From Candidatus Parcubacteria bacterium (lineage in GTDB: Bacteria; Patescibacteria; ABY1; BM507; UBA12075), in contig PKTK01000001.1 of assembly GCA_002869165.1 (NCBI GenBank), positions 496,001-560,000 on the forward strand: DNA of 64,000 bases, read 5' to 3'. Positions 43,740-51,301 of this stretch are shown piece after piece. Within the stretch, counting starts at the first letter, position 1. Every line of letters starts with the position of its first letter. The notes beneath the pieces are model-generated. The model was given only the letters and a program-made list of their open reading frames with translations. It made no database searches and was not told the DNA's origin. The position numbers and the translations under genes are program-made.

Positions 43740-43804
43740 CACATATCACACATCACATAGCAATCAACCAATAATGTTATGTGCTATGTCTTATGTGATA
43801 TGTG
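43740..43804. repeat. Inverted period-7 arrays CACATAT.../...ATATGTG
   Basis: Left, four CACATAT-like heptamers from 43740; right, three complementary heptamers ending 43804. The arms pair with few mismatches. Lies upstream of iscU. Confidence 0.8.
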
Positions 43805-43809
43805 AAAAA

Positions 43810-44562
43810 TTAATAAATAAACACCTCTGTCCCTACCTCTGTCCAATTATATACTTCCTCTGCCTCTCCAACCCCCAAACGAATACAACCGTGCGATACT
43901 GGTGTTCCTAGGTGATTTTCACCTTCTTTGTAACCGCCTGGCCATTCTGGAAGTTCATGAATGCCGAATTTACCATAGTTCATACCAAGCCAATAAGGCA
44001 TCCAAAGACCATAAGCAGATGACCATGGCCGAGGAAGTTTATTATAAATCGTAAAATGACCTTTAGGAGTAGGCATACTAGGCTTACCAGTTGAAACTGT
44101 ATAAGTCTTCATGCGAACTCCACCGAGAAATATACTTAATTCCTGGGCGCCAGTATTTACTTCTATTCTTTTCTCTAAACTACTTGTGCCTTTTTTCAAA
44201 GGATCAAAAAAATTAGCTATCTCAATACCATCCCTTAGCCCATCTCCATCTGTATCAATATTTGATAAATCTGTATGAAAATTGAGTTCCATTCTATCAC
44301 TTAGACCATCACCATCAAAATCACTTTCTTCTAACTTCAAAGGTCGAGAGTCAAGAGGCGTATATCCATTGTTGAGCTCCGTCCAGTCAGAATAATTATC
44401 ATCATCAGTGTCTGCTTTTTCGGTATCGGTTTTATATATTTCAATCTCATCCTTGTCAGGTACACCATCAATATCAGCATCACGAAAAACTGAAGCGCTG
44501 CTAACTAGCACTCCTAGTGAAAAAATTAATACTGCAAATAAAAATATTTTGGGGATTTTCAT
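43810..44562 (-). CDS. Secreted L,D-transpeptidase (YkuD) with calcium-type repeats
   Basis: 250 residues: signal peptide (MKIPKIFLFAVLIFSLGVLV...SSA), then three DxDxDGxxDxxE thrombospondin-3-like repeats (residues about 28-115) and a YkuD domain with the catalytic GTPVSHGCIRLG near the end. It forms 3-3 cross-links or attaches proteins to the wall, outside the membrane. The repeats resemble those in the protease at 23732 and the secreted protein at 18182. Its place between rrf2 and iscU on the same strand is odd for a cell-wall enzyme. Confidence 0.92.
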   Translation of the reverse strand: MKIPKIFLFAVLIFSLGVLVSSASVFRDADIDGVPDKDEIEIYKTDTEKADTDDDNYSDWTELNNGYTPLDSRPLKLEESDFDGDGLSDRMELNFHTDLSNIDTDGDGLRDGIEIANFFDPLKKGTSSLEKRIEVNTGAQELSIFLGGVRMKTYTVSTGKPSMPTPKGHFTIYNKLPRPWSSAYGLWMPYWLGMNYGKFGIHELPEWPGGYKEGENHLGTPVSHGCIRLGVGEAEEVYNWTEVGTEVFIY

Positions 44563-44572
44563 ATTTGAAGAT

Positions 44573-44977
44573 TTATTTTATCAAATCAGATAGATTGATT
44601 TTGGATAGAGTTGAAACAACCGCATCCTGAACCTTGATCAAAACCTTTGGCACTTCACAATACTTACCAGCCCTACACTTAACTTCACCATGTTTATGAA
44701 TGCACTTAAAGGGGCTAACCTGTCCTTCAAGTGCTTCCACAATTTCCAAAGCAGTTATATTTCTCGCGCATCTACTGAGTGTGTAGCCTCCAGAAGCACC
44801 AACTTCTGCTTTTACCAAACCTGCCTTTTTTAAACTAGAAAATATTCGTTCTAAATAAGACAAAGAAATATTCTGCTCCTTGGCGATGGTAGCCAGTGAC
44901 AAACTTCCTTTTCTATAAGTTCTAGCTAAACTAGTCATTGCCCGAATTCCATAGGTTGTCTTGGTTGAAAATTTCAT
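44573..44977 (-). CDS. Rrf2-family (IscR-like) regulator
   Basis: 134 residues from the ATG at 44977 (MKFSTKTTYGIRAMTSLART); the frame's earlier codon is a TTG. A winged helix (LATIAKEQNISLSYLERIFS, GLVKAEVGASGGYTLSR) is followed by three cysteines (C92, C101, C107; CIHKHGEVKCRAGKYC) positioned like the [2Fe-2S] ligands of IscR. It should repress or activate the isc genes behind it in response to cluster status. Its own promoter carries a matching palindromic operator at 44990-45006. Confidence 0.92.
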   Translation of the reverse strand: MKFSTKTTYGIRAMTSLARTYRKGSLSLATIAKEQNISLSYLERIFSSLKKAGLVKAEVGASGGYTLSRCARNITALEIVEALEGQVSPFKCIHKHGEVKCRAGKYCEVPKVLIKVQDAVVSTLSKINLSDLIK

Positions 44978-44989
44978 ATTCAAATAATT

Positions 44990-45006
44990 CCTACTAAACT
45001 AGTAGG
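44990..45006 (-). promoter_or_regulatory. Palindromic Rrf2/IscR-type operator
   Basis: CCTACTAAACTAGTAGG with flanking A/T resembles the type 1 IscR site (ATAnCCnACT...AGTnGGnTAT). It lies between the -10 element and the regulator start, so binding would be autoregulatory. Confidence 0.65.
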
Positions 45007-45013
45007 TATTATT

Positions 45014-45041
45014 AATATAACATATGTGCACTATATGTCAA
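45014..45041 (-). promoter_or_regulatory. Promoter of the rrf2-isc operon
   Basis: TTGACA (45036-45041), 16-nt spacer, TATATT (45014-45019) on the reverse strand. Confidence 0.6.
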
Positions 45042-45132
45042 ATCATTGACAAAAATAAAAATATATACTATAAATAAATATTAAAACTAGTATATTTACA
45101 ACTAAATAAACACAAAAAAACAGGAGGAAAAC

Positions 45133-46371
45133 ATGGACGACAGAGTAAAACAGGCTTTTTGGGGCGGTTTTTTAACGTCAATAATTGGTTTACCACCGGC
45201 ACTTTTGACTGAAAACCTTTATTTGCTTTTGGTCTTTGGTTTTATCGGCTTTTCGCTTGGCTATTGCTACCATATAATTGCCGAGAAGACTAGTTACGCC
45301 ATAGATATAATAAGCAAACAGGGAGTGGGTCAAGCCGTAAAAAACGACAGTCTTGTCAAAGTATGGCTGCGGCATCTTGGTAAAAGAATCAAAAAACTAT
45401 ACCACCTCATCGACCGAACTATCGTTATCATCGCCTACCCGTTTTTGAATCTTCCAAAAGCGCTCAGAATAAGCTACCAATGGCTTATTTTAGCTGCAGT
45501 ATGCACTATCGAGCATGCAAAAGATGCACCCGGGAGATTTTCAGAGTGGATTGACTTTGAAATAAACAAAATCTTCATGGACAATCTCATTTCTGTAATA
45601 ACTTCCACTTGTATTGTTTTTCTGACTTCGCTTGCCCTGATAACAAGTAGTCTTGCGGGAAACCCAAAAGACCCAACAGATCCAACAGGAACAATCCTTA
45701 TTTCTTTTCTACTGGCAGGCCTATCTCTAATAGCAAATATCGATAAAATAACGTTCCTTTGGTTTATCAAGAAAGAATCGTCATATTTTGCCAAATACAA
45801 AAGAAATAAACGTTTTTATTTCTTGTACACTCTACTTGAATGCACTTGGCTTGGTTCTTGGGCGGCCTTGCTTGGCTATATAGGGTTTTTTTATTTTTTC
45901 ATTACAATGGCAGTTATCATGGCTTCCATATTCATTTACTTTCCATTGCTCTTCTTAATCAAAATGAGTTGGACTGCTATTATCTGGAACAACAAAACAG
46001 GCCTACCAAGTTTTATCGTAGCGATCACAACAGCCTGGTTATTTTATGACCTTATCATAAGTCATGAACTAAGCATTCTGATACAAGGGGTTCTAATTAT
46101 TGTTTCTGGTGTCACGGGGGGTCTTTTAACAGCTACCTTTTGCCACCTCACAGAAAAAATATTTGTAACAAAACCTGATTGGTGTGATCAACCCTATTTT
46201 GATTCAGAGTGTTGTGATAATGGTATCTTAGAAAAGGGCATAAAAGATATTGGCACTTCTGTCATAAGGGTGTCATCCCTTATCTGGAATACAGTCCTAT
46301 TTGTTACACCGACCAAAAATCGGAAAAACTGGCAAATAAAAAATGCAAATAAACTAGTATTTAATCTGTAA
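45133..46371 (+). CDS. Multi-pass membrane protein, unrecognised
   Basis: 412 residues starting MDDRVKQAFWGGFLTSIIGL, with a strong AGGAGG Shine-Dalgarno seven bases before the ATG. About eight hydrophobic segments in three groups (residues 12-48, 155-200, 225-345) alternate with charged amphipathic loops (LRHLGKRIKKLYHLIDRT). A C-terminal soluble tail contains Cys and acidic residues (PDWCDQPYFDSECCDNG). It stands alone between a promoter-less gap and a terminator. No family is recognised. Confidence 0.65.
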   Translation: MDDRVKQAFWGGFLTSIIGLPPALLTENLYLLLVFGFIGFSLGYCYHIIAEKTSYAIDIISKQGVGQAVKNDSLVKVWLRHLGKRIKKLYHLIDRTIVIIAYPFLNLPKALRISYQWLILAAVCTIEHAKDAPGRFSEWIDFEINKIFMDNLISVITSTCIVFLTSLALITSSLAGNPKDPTDPTGTILISFLLAGLSLIANIDKITFLWFIKKESSYFAKYKRNKRFYFLYTLLECTWLGSWAALLGYIGFFYFFITMAVIMASIFIYFPLLFLIKMSWTAIIWNNKTGLPSFIVAITTAWLFYDLIISHELSILIQGVLIIVSGVTGGLLTATFCHLTEKIFVTKPDWCDQPYFDSECCDNGILEKGIKDIGTSVIRVSSLIWNTVLFVTPTKNRKNWQIKNANKLVFNL

Positions 46372-46378
46372 TCATCAT

Positions 46379-46414
46379 AGGCCAAGTGTTAAAAAATACA
46401 CTTGGCCTTTTTAT
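46379..46414 (+). terminator. Terminator after the 45133-46371 gene
   Basis: AGGCCAAGTGT and ACACTTGGCCT arms followed by TTTTATTTT. Confidence 0.9.
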
Positions 46415-46434
46415 TTTCTAAACATGGTATAATA

Positions 46435-46463
46435 TTGACATATCTAACAAAATAAGCTAATAT
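46435..46463 (+). promoter_or_regulatory. Probable promoter of secE-nusG-rplK-rplA
   Basis: TTGACA (46435-46440), 17-nt spacer, TAATAT (46458-46463); an extended -10 TGGTATAAT also occurs at 46425-46433. Confidence 0.5.
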
Positions 46464-46629
46464 TAAGTTATTAATAAATGGACCCAAGCGGGGCCGTTTT
46501 TAATTACTTAAAAATTACTAATATTAGACATTTTTAAGTAATTTACGTTTCTAATCAATAAATTAACAATATTTTAAAATACTGCTATCTTCTACAAGTT
46601 AAAAAGGTAGCAACTAAAAGCTAAATTAT

Positions 46630-46821
46630 ATGGCTAATAAGCTAACAAATTACATCAAAGGCTCAATCGAGGAAATGAAAAAAGTTACCTGGCCTACCAA
46701 AAAGGAAACTCAAAGCTACACAATATTAGTTATTGGAATTTCTGTGGCAGTAGCACTATTTCTTGGTGCGGTTGATTTTGTTTTTAATCAAGGTTTTGAG
46801 TTACTTGTATCAACTATTTAA
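46630..46821 (+). CDS. secE: Preprotein translocase subunit SecE
   Basis: 63 residues, standard minimal SecE: a cytoplasmic amphipathic helix with the conserved EEMKKVTWPTKKET, then one membrane helix (TILVIGISVAVALFLGAVDF). It clamps SecY in the translocon. It is followed, after a repeat element, by nusG, the normal order. Start context TTATATG without Shine-Dalgarno. Confidence 0.96.
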   Translation: MANKLTNYIKGSIEEMKKVTWPTKKETQSYTILVIGISVAVALFLGAVDFVFNQGFELLVSTI

Positions 46822-46840
46822 TAATAAACATCATATAGTT

Positions 46841-46973
46841 TGTCATCTCGAGCGAAATCGACAAGGTGAATTACCGGAGGCAAGAGAGAGTGCTCTGAGA
46901 CAGAGATCCCTTCGTTGTAAATATTTCCCGTTTAAGAGATTTCTCCCTGCACTCCGTTTTAGTCGAAATGACA
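46841..46973. repeat. TGTCAT...ATGACA element between secE and nusG
   Basis: TGTCATCTCGAGCGAAATCG to TTAGTCGAAATGACA, 133 bp, with an internal AGAGATCCC/TTTAAGAGATTTCTCCC pair. Separates two core operon genes. Confidence 0.88.
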
Positions 46974-46995
46974 AAAAAATTAAATTAATAAAAAT

Positions 46996-47541
46996 ATGGC
47001 CAAACAAACATTAAATCAAGGTAGAAGATGGTATGTGCTTCACACCTATTCTGGTTACGAAGAAAATGTTGAAAAAAATCTAAAACAAAGAATTGAGTCT
47101 ATGGATATGGAAGACAAAATTTTTAATATTTTAATTCCGACTGAGAATAAAATCAAAATCAAAAACGGAAAAAGAAAAGTAGTAGAAGAAAAGATCTTCC
47201 CAGGTTATGTAATGGTAGAAATGATCGTAAACGATGATTCTTGGTACGTGGTGCGTAACACCCCAAATGTAACTGGTTTTATTGGAACCGGAACTATTCC
47301 AACTCCAATTTCTGAAAAAGAGGTAAAAGGACTTCAAAAAAGAATGGGAGTTGAGGAGCCTAAATTTAAAATCGATATTTCAATTGATACTCCAGTTCGA
47401 ATCACTGATGGACCCTTCAAGAATCTAGAAGGAAAGGTTACTTCAATCGATGAAGCAAAAGGAAAATGTAAAGTACTAGTGTCTATGTTTGGCCGTGAGA
47501 CACCAGTTGAATTGGACTTTTTGCAGATTAAGAAAATATAG
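46996..47541 (+). CDS. nusG: Transcription termination/antitermination factor NusG
   Basis: 181 residues: the NGN domain (RRWYVLHTYSGYEENVEKNL, KIFPGYVMVEM, VRNTPNVTGFIGTG) and the KOW domain (GPFKNLEGKVTSIDEAKGKC). It binds RNA polymerase and couples it to Rho or the ribosome. Between secE and three micro-ORFs preceding rplK; flanked on both sides by TGTCAT elements. Ends TAG TAA. No Shine-Dalgarno. Confidence 0.97.
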   Translation: MAKQTLNQGRRWYVLHTYSGYEENVEKNLKQRIESMDMEDKIFNILIPTENKIKIKNGKRKVVEEKIFPGYVMVEMIVNDDSWYVVRNTPNVTGFIGTGTIPTPISEKEVKGLQKRMGVEEPKFKIDISIDTPVRITDGPFKNLEGKVTSIDEAKGKCKVLVSMFGRETPVELDFLQIKKI

Positions 47542-47610
47542 TAAATTGCTATATTATTCAATTGTTAAATTGTTAAAAAACATATAAATTTTAACAAGCA
47601 CTCAACATCT

Positions 47611-47690
47611 TGTCATTTCGACTGAAAGGAGAAATCCCTTATACGTAAATATTTACGGCGAAGAGATCTCTCACTTCGTTCGAGATGACA
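47611..47690. repeat. TGTCAT...ATGACA element after nusG
   Basis: TGTCATTTCGACTGAAAGG to TCGTTCGAGATGACA, 80 bp, with a central TACGTAAATATTTACG palindrome. Confidence 0.88.
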
Positions 47691-47736
47691 AGTAATTCAA
47701 ATACCACTGTTCTTAAAAATAAATGAGGTAATAATT

Positions 47737-47910
47737 ATGAGTAATAATCTATTAACAGCAACTGTTATCTCGAGAAAAAGACTAAAAAGAAAACTTTCTC
47801 AAAACACCAAATTTTCAATTGCAATAAAGTCTTTGTTTAAAAGACATGATTATGCAATCGAAGCTGGCAAAATATTTACCAAGCTTGATAAAACAAAATT
47901 TGGAAAATAA
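47737..47910 (+). CDS. 57-residue basic protein
   Basis: MSNNLLTATVISRKRLKRKL...; a TGAGGT Shine-Dalgarno precedes the ATG. Very basic (RKRLKRK, KSLFKRHDY, KLDKTKFGK), no membrane segment. First of three small ORFs filling the nusG-rplK gap. It could be a nucleic-acid-binding protein; unrecognised. Confidence 0.5.
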   Translation: MSNNLLTATVISRKRLKRKLSQNTKFSIAIKSLFKRHDYAIEAGKIFTKLDKTKFGK

Positions 47911-47954
47911 CTTCAATGTTCTAAAAATCAATCAAACAGATAAGCGGGAGAGAA

Positions 47955-48110
47955 ATGAAAAATAAGGAGAGGGAGAGATTTGTTAAGGAAAGGAACAAAC
48001 TGCGCGATGATTTGATTAAAATGATAAGAATAATGCAAAACATCGACGCAAAAACAAAAAAAGGGATTAAAAATGGTCAACAAATCTCTAGCAAGAAAAT
48101 TCAAACTTAA
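47955..48110 (+). CDS. 51-residue basic helical protein
   Basis: MKNKERERFVKERNKLRDDL...; GGGAGAG Shine-Dalgarno. Almost entirely charged, predicted as one long helix. Overlaps the next small ORF by 38 nt in another frame. Unrecognised; real status rests on the SD and on the neighbours. Confidence 0.45.
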   Translation: MKNKERERFVKERNKLRDDLIKMIRIMQNIDAKTKKGIKNGQQISSKKIQT

Positions 48111-48249
48111 AGGTAATAGGAATAAAACTAGCGAGGGTGCTAAAGATTTTATTTCACTGCTAACTAGACTCAATAAAATTATTACCAATTCTGGTAAGAA
48201 TAGTGTAGATGATTTAAGTCAAAGTAATTTTCGAATAAAAAGGAGCTAA
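48073..48249 (+). CDS. 58-residue basic protein
   Basis: MVNKSLARKFKLKGNRNKTS...; starts inside the previous ORF after GGGATTAAAA. Basic N-terminus and a short hydrophobic helix (AKDFISLLTRLNKIITNSGK). Its stop codon is embedded in the hairpin that follows. Unrecognised. Confidence 0.45.
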   Translation: MVNKSLARKFKLKGNRNKTSEGAKDFISLLTRLNKIITNSGKNSVDDLSQSNFRIKRS

Positions 48250-48267
48250 ACAATTTGTTTAGCTCCA
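48242..48267 (+). terminator. Hairpin spanning the stop codon of the third small ORF
   Basis: GGAGCTAAAC and complement around AATTT; followed by ATTATTAA rather than a clean T tract, so termination is uncertain. Confidence 0.5.
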
Positions 48268-48362
48268 TTATTAACACAACATAAGTTAATGGCATAAAGT
48301 TTATAAAGGTTATTACATAATAACGCTTCTCTTTACAAACTTTTCACTTTTAACTTAAAAAC

Positions 48363-48404
48363 CTAAAAGCTAATAGCTAAAAGCTAGAAGCTAGAAGCTA
48401 AAAA
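48363..48404 (+). repeat. Heptamer array CTAAAAG/CTAGAAG, six units
   Basis: Six in-register heptamers of consensus CTARAAG end five bases before the rplK ATG. Confidence 0.95.
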
Positions 48405-48408
48405 ATAT

Positions 48409-48834
48409 ATGGCTAAAAAAGTAATGACAATCGTCAAGTTGCAAATCCCAGCTGGCCAAGCTAATCCAGCTCCTCCAGTAGGACCTGCACTTGGACAACA
48501 CGGGCTACAAATTCAAGATTTTTGTACTAAATTCAATGACGCGACCAGAGATAGAATGGGAGATATTGTTCCTGTTGAAATAACAGTTTATGAAGACAGA
48601 ACTTTCGACTTTATCACAAAAACCCCACCAGCTTCAGCATTGCTAAAAAAACATTTGAAGCTAAAAAAGGGTTCACAAAAACCTTTAACTGATAAAGTAG
48701 CAAGTATCACCCAAAAAGAGCTAGAAGAAATAGCTGCAATCAAATTACCTGACCTAAATACAAACGATGTTAAACAGGCAGCGAAAATTATTGCAGGAAC
48801 TGCTAGACAAATGGGTGTTGAAATTAAAGACTAA
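48409..48834 (+). CDS. rplK: 50S ribosomal protein L11
   Basis: 141 residues, full length: KLQIPAGQANPAPPVGPALG, GLQIQDFCTKFNDATRD, the C-terminal rRNA-binding half (LKKGSQKPLTDKVASITQKE) and IIAGTARQMGVEIKD. It binds the GTPase-associated centre of 23S rRNA. Start ATATATGGCT directly behind a period-7 array. rplA follows, after a small membrane-protein gene and a repeat element. Confidence 0.98.
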   Translation: MAKKVMTIVKLQIPAGQANPAPPVGPALGQHGLQIQDFCTKFNDATRDRMGDIVPVEITVYEDRTFDFITKTPPASALLKKHLKLKKGSQKPLTDKVASITQKELEEIAAIKLPDLNTNDVKQAAKIIAGTARQMGVEIKD

Positions 48835-48872
48835 AACCTTTAAATTGTTTATTTTACAACTCCGGAGGGAAT

Positions 48873-49103
48873 ATGAGTTTTAGGATTACAAATAAGAAAA
48901 AACTAGATCTAGAAATAGATCTGTATCAAAAAATCTTAACTCTTCTACTATTCATAGCTTGGGCAGTAATGGAAACTTATAATTTGCTAACCTGCAAAAA
49001 TGCACTTATTTCCTTTCTTATCTATATTTTGCTGTGTGTATGCCAAGGCATTTATATAGAATATCAAAAAAGAAAAGGAAATCTTATTGTAAAAAACGAC
49101 TAA
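48873..49103 (+). CDS. Two-helix small membrane protein between rplK and rplA
   Basis: 76 residues, MSFRITNKKKLDLEIDLYQK, with two adjacent hydrophobic segments (ILTLLLFIAWAVMETYNLL, ALISFLIYILLCVCQGIYIE) and a basic tail. A strong GGAGGG Shine-Dalgarno and a terminator right after it mark an independent unit inserted in the ribosomal operon. No family recognised. Confidence 0.65.
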   Translation: MSFRITNKKKLDLEIDLYQKILTLLLFIAWAVMETYNLLTCKNALISFLIYILLCVCQGIYIEYQKRKGNLIVKND

Positions 49104-49110
49104 AAACACT

Positions 49111-49133
49111 AAGGCAAGAATACTTGCCTTTTA
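49111..49133 (+). terminator. Terminator inside the rplK-rplA interval
   Basis: AAGGCAAG and CTTGCCTT arms, AATA loop, then TTAAA; short T tract. Confidence 0.7.
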
Positions 49134-49163
49134 AATCAATTACCAAATTGAAATATAAAATCT

Positions 49164-49200
49164 AGTAACGTACCATGGTACGTTACTTGGTACGTTACTA
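49164..49200. repeat. Palindrome with three half-sites
   Basis: AGTAACGTACCA, its exact complement, then a second complement copy TGGTACGTTACTA. Left arm can pair with either right arm. Confidence 0.9.
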
Positions 49201-49229
49201 AAAATTAACTGGTGGGAGGACTCCTCTTT

Positions 49230-49327
49230 TGCCATTCCTGGCGACCGAAGGGAGGGAAAGGAATCTCGTGAAGATTAATCTTGATAAGATTCCTTTCCCT
49301 TACACTTCGTTCCGACTGGAAATGACA
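49230..49327. repeat. TGCCATT...ATGACA element before rplA
   Basis: TGCCATTCCTGGCGACCGAA to TTCCGACTGGAAATGACA, 98 bp, with GGAAAGGAATC/GATTCCTTTCC inner arms. Ends 33 nt before the rplA ATG. Confidence 0.82.
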
Positions 49328-49360
49328 AAAAGATGATCCGCTTTACCACTAAAAAAACAC

Positions 49361-50044
49361 ATGACAGAAGAAAAAAAGACAAAAAACAAGGTATAATTTG
49401 ACAGATTCAAATCATATTCTATCGAAGAAGCTATTATACTAGCAAAAGAATTAGACAAAGCAAAATTTGATGCTTCTGTTGAACTTCATTTCAAACTAGG
49501 AATCGATCCTAGAAAAGGAGACCAACAAATCAGAACTGCCCTATCACTTCCTCACGGAACTGGTAAATCAGTTAAAGTTGCTGCTTTTGTGTCTGATGAA
49601 AAAATCAAAGAATGTAAAGACGCTGGTGCAGATTTCGTAGGAAATACTGACTTGATTGAAGAAATCAAAAAGACTGAAAAGACTGACTTCCAAGTAGCTG
49701 TAGCAGAACCTGCTATGATGCGTGAATTAGCTCAAATAGCTAAAATTCTTGGAACTCGTGGCCTAATGCCTAGCCCAAAGAACGAAACTGTGACTCCAAA
49801 TCCAACTCAAGCAATCGCTGAGCTCAAAAAAGGTAAAATCAGCTTCAAAAACGATGATGGTGGAAACATTCATGTATCTGTTGGAAAAGTAAGTTTTGAT
49901 GAAGCAAAACTAAAAGAAAATATTGATGCCATGATTGACTGTATCAAAAAAGCCAAACCAGCCAAATCAAAAGGAATATATATCAGAAACATCTCTCTAA
50001 GTACATCCATGGGGCCAGGTATTAAGGTAATGATTCCGAAATAA
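49361..50044 (+). CDS. rplA: 50S ribosomal protein L1, interrupted by in-frame TAA
   Basis: L1 forms the stalk beside the E site and represses its own operon. ATG at 49361 encodes MTEEKKTKNKV, then TAA at 49394-49396, and the same frame runs on with FDRFKSYSIEEAIILAKELD, KLGIDPRKGDQQIRTALSLP, HGTGKSVKVAAF and the C-terminal KSKGIYIRNISLSTSMGPGI, 227 residues when read through, the normal size. The next ATG (49589) would remove the first 75 residues, including rRNA-binding strands. No other start fits. One of four conserved genes with a single TAA. A terminator and an 18-nt outer inverted repeat follow. Confidence 0.9.
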
Positions 50045-50051
50045 TAGATAA

Positions 50052-50122
50052 CAGAAAACAGACGACAGAGTATTATATACAAAAAGAGGCGAAAGCCTCT
50101 TTTTTCTGTTGTCTGTTTTCTG
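50052..50122 (+). terminator. Terminator nested in an 18-bp inverted repeat
   Basis: Inner hairpin AAAAAGAGGC/GCCTCTTTTT (50081-50105) is enclosed by outer arms CAGAAAACAGACGACAGA (50052-50069) and complement with one mismatch (50105-50122). Confidence 0.88.
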
Positions 50123-50197
50123 ATACAATTTGCCCTATCCCCCACTATTTGCTAAAATAAAATAACCTAAATAAACACTAATATTATTAGAAAATAT

Positions 50198-50776
50198 ATG
50201 GCTGACCTCAAAAATCCCAAGAAAAAAAGACTCAACTGGGATGAAACTCTCATGAATTTAGCTATTTTGGTTAGCAAGAGAGCATCTTGTAAATTTCATG
50301 AAACAGGCGCTGTTTTTGTAGACAAAAACAAAAGAATTATCTCAATGGGCTACAATGGACCCACCGAAGGCGATGAACACTGCTTAGATATTGGTTGTGC
50401 CAAAGTTGATGGCGACCCAAAAACAGGCAAACTTATGCGTTGTCGCGGTGCTCATGCTGAAGTTAATGGTATAATCAACTGCCAAGACACCAAGAGACTT
50501 AGAGGAGCTACAATCTATACTGTATTATTCCCTTGCTACGACTGCATGAAAGCACTAAACAACGTCGGTATTGCCGAACTAGTTTATCTAAAAGTATACA
50601 AAAGAATCCAAGACGGTGGAGCTGGTGAAGAATTAGAAATAGAATCAACTGAACTAGCCAAAAAAAGAAATATCATCATCCGCAAATACTCAGGACCAGT
50701 CTTCTGCGACTTCCCTGACGACTACTGTGTGAGCGAAGACAAAGGCAAGGACAATAGAAGCGAGTGGGGATTTTAA
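50198..50776 (+). CDS. dCMP deaminase (cytidine/deoxycytidylate deaminase family)
   Basis: 192 residues with the zinc site HAE (His86, Glu88) and PCYDC (Cys113, Cys116), and an additional N-terminal metal-type cluster (C62...C67 with H61). SMGYNGPTEGDEHC is the dCMP-deaminase/ComEB pattern. It deaminates dCMP to dUMP, the thymidylate synthase substrate, in line with thyA, folA and dcd just downstream. Start context ATATATGGCT, no Shine-Dalgarno. Confidence 0.93.
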   Translation: MADLKNPKKKRLNWDETLMNLAILVSKRASCKFHETGAVFVDKNKRIISMGYNGPTEGDEHCLDIGCAKVDGDPKTGKLMRCRGAHAEVNGIINCQDTKRLRGATIYTVLFPCYDCMKALNNVGIAELVYLKVYKRIQDGGAGEELEIESTELAKKRNIIIRKYSGPVFCDFPDDYCVSEDKGKDNRSEWGF

Positions 50777-50777
50777 T

Positions 50778-50805
50778 CACAAAACACATAACACATATCA
50801 AATAT
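50778..50805 (+). repeat. Heptamer array CACATAA-like, four units
   Basis: Four CAYAWAW heptamers in register end 8 nt before the Nudix gene's ATG. Confidence 0.75.
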
Positions 50806-50813
50806 TTGAAAAT

Positions 50814-51239
50814 ATGGCTAATATACAAAAAATTGGTGTAAGCGCATTTATTTTAGTTGACGATAAACTTCTAATTGTAAAACGAGCAGCAAATGAATCT
50901 TTTCTGCCAAATTACTACGAAATGCCGGGAGGAAAAATCGAATATGGTGAAAAACCGGAGGATGCCTTAATAAGAGAAGTTAAAGAAGAAACAAGCCTAG
51001 ATATTAAAGTTAATTCCCCTTACTCTACTTTCTCTTATGTAAATAATGTTAAAAATAAACATACCATTGATATACAATACATCTGTAAATCAGAATCCAA
51101 TGTTAACGATGTAAAGCTTTCAGAAGAACAAGACAGCTTTGAATTAATTGAAGAAAAAGACATAGATAAATACAATATTAGTGATGAGATGAAAAATGCA
51201 ATTAAAAAAGGCTTTGACTTTCTCAACAAAATCAAATAA
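50814..51239 (+). CDS. Nudix hydrolase
   Basis: 141 residues. The Nudix box GGKIEYGEKPEDALIREVKE(EETSLDI) is complete, with the RExxEE metal ligands. KLLIVKRAANESFLPNYYEM precedes it. Substrate is not determined; MutT-like dNTP cleaning or a role beside the dNTP genes is plausible from context. It sits between dCMP deaminase and dCTP deaminase. AT-rich start AATATGGCT. Confidence 0.9.
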   Translation: MANIQKIGVSAFILVDDKLLIVKRAANESFLPNYYEMPGGKIEYGEKPEDALIREVKEETSLDIKVNSPYSTFSYVNNVKNKHTIDIQYICKSESNVNDVKLSEEQDSFELIEEKDIDKYNISDEMKNAIKKGFDFLNKIK

Positions 51240-51267
51240 TTATTATTTCACGTCCTGCTTATCACTC

Positions 51268-51295
51268 TGATATGTGATATGTGATACGTGATACA
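51268..51295 (+). repeat. Heptamer array TGATATG, four units
   Basis: TGATATG, TGATATG, TGATACG, TGATACA end six bases before the dcd ATG. Confidence 0.9.
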
Positions 51296-51301
51296 TGAAA
51301 T

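Noticed and set aside
46763..47014. Forward ORF of 83 codons overlapping secE and nusG
   Set aside because: Consists mostly of the repeat element between the two genes.
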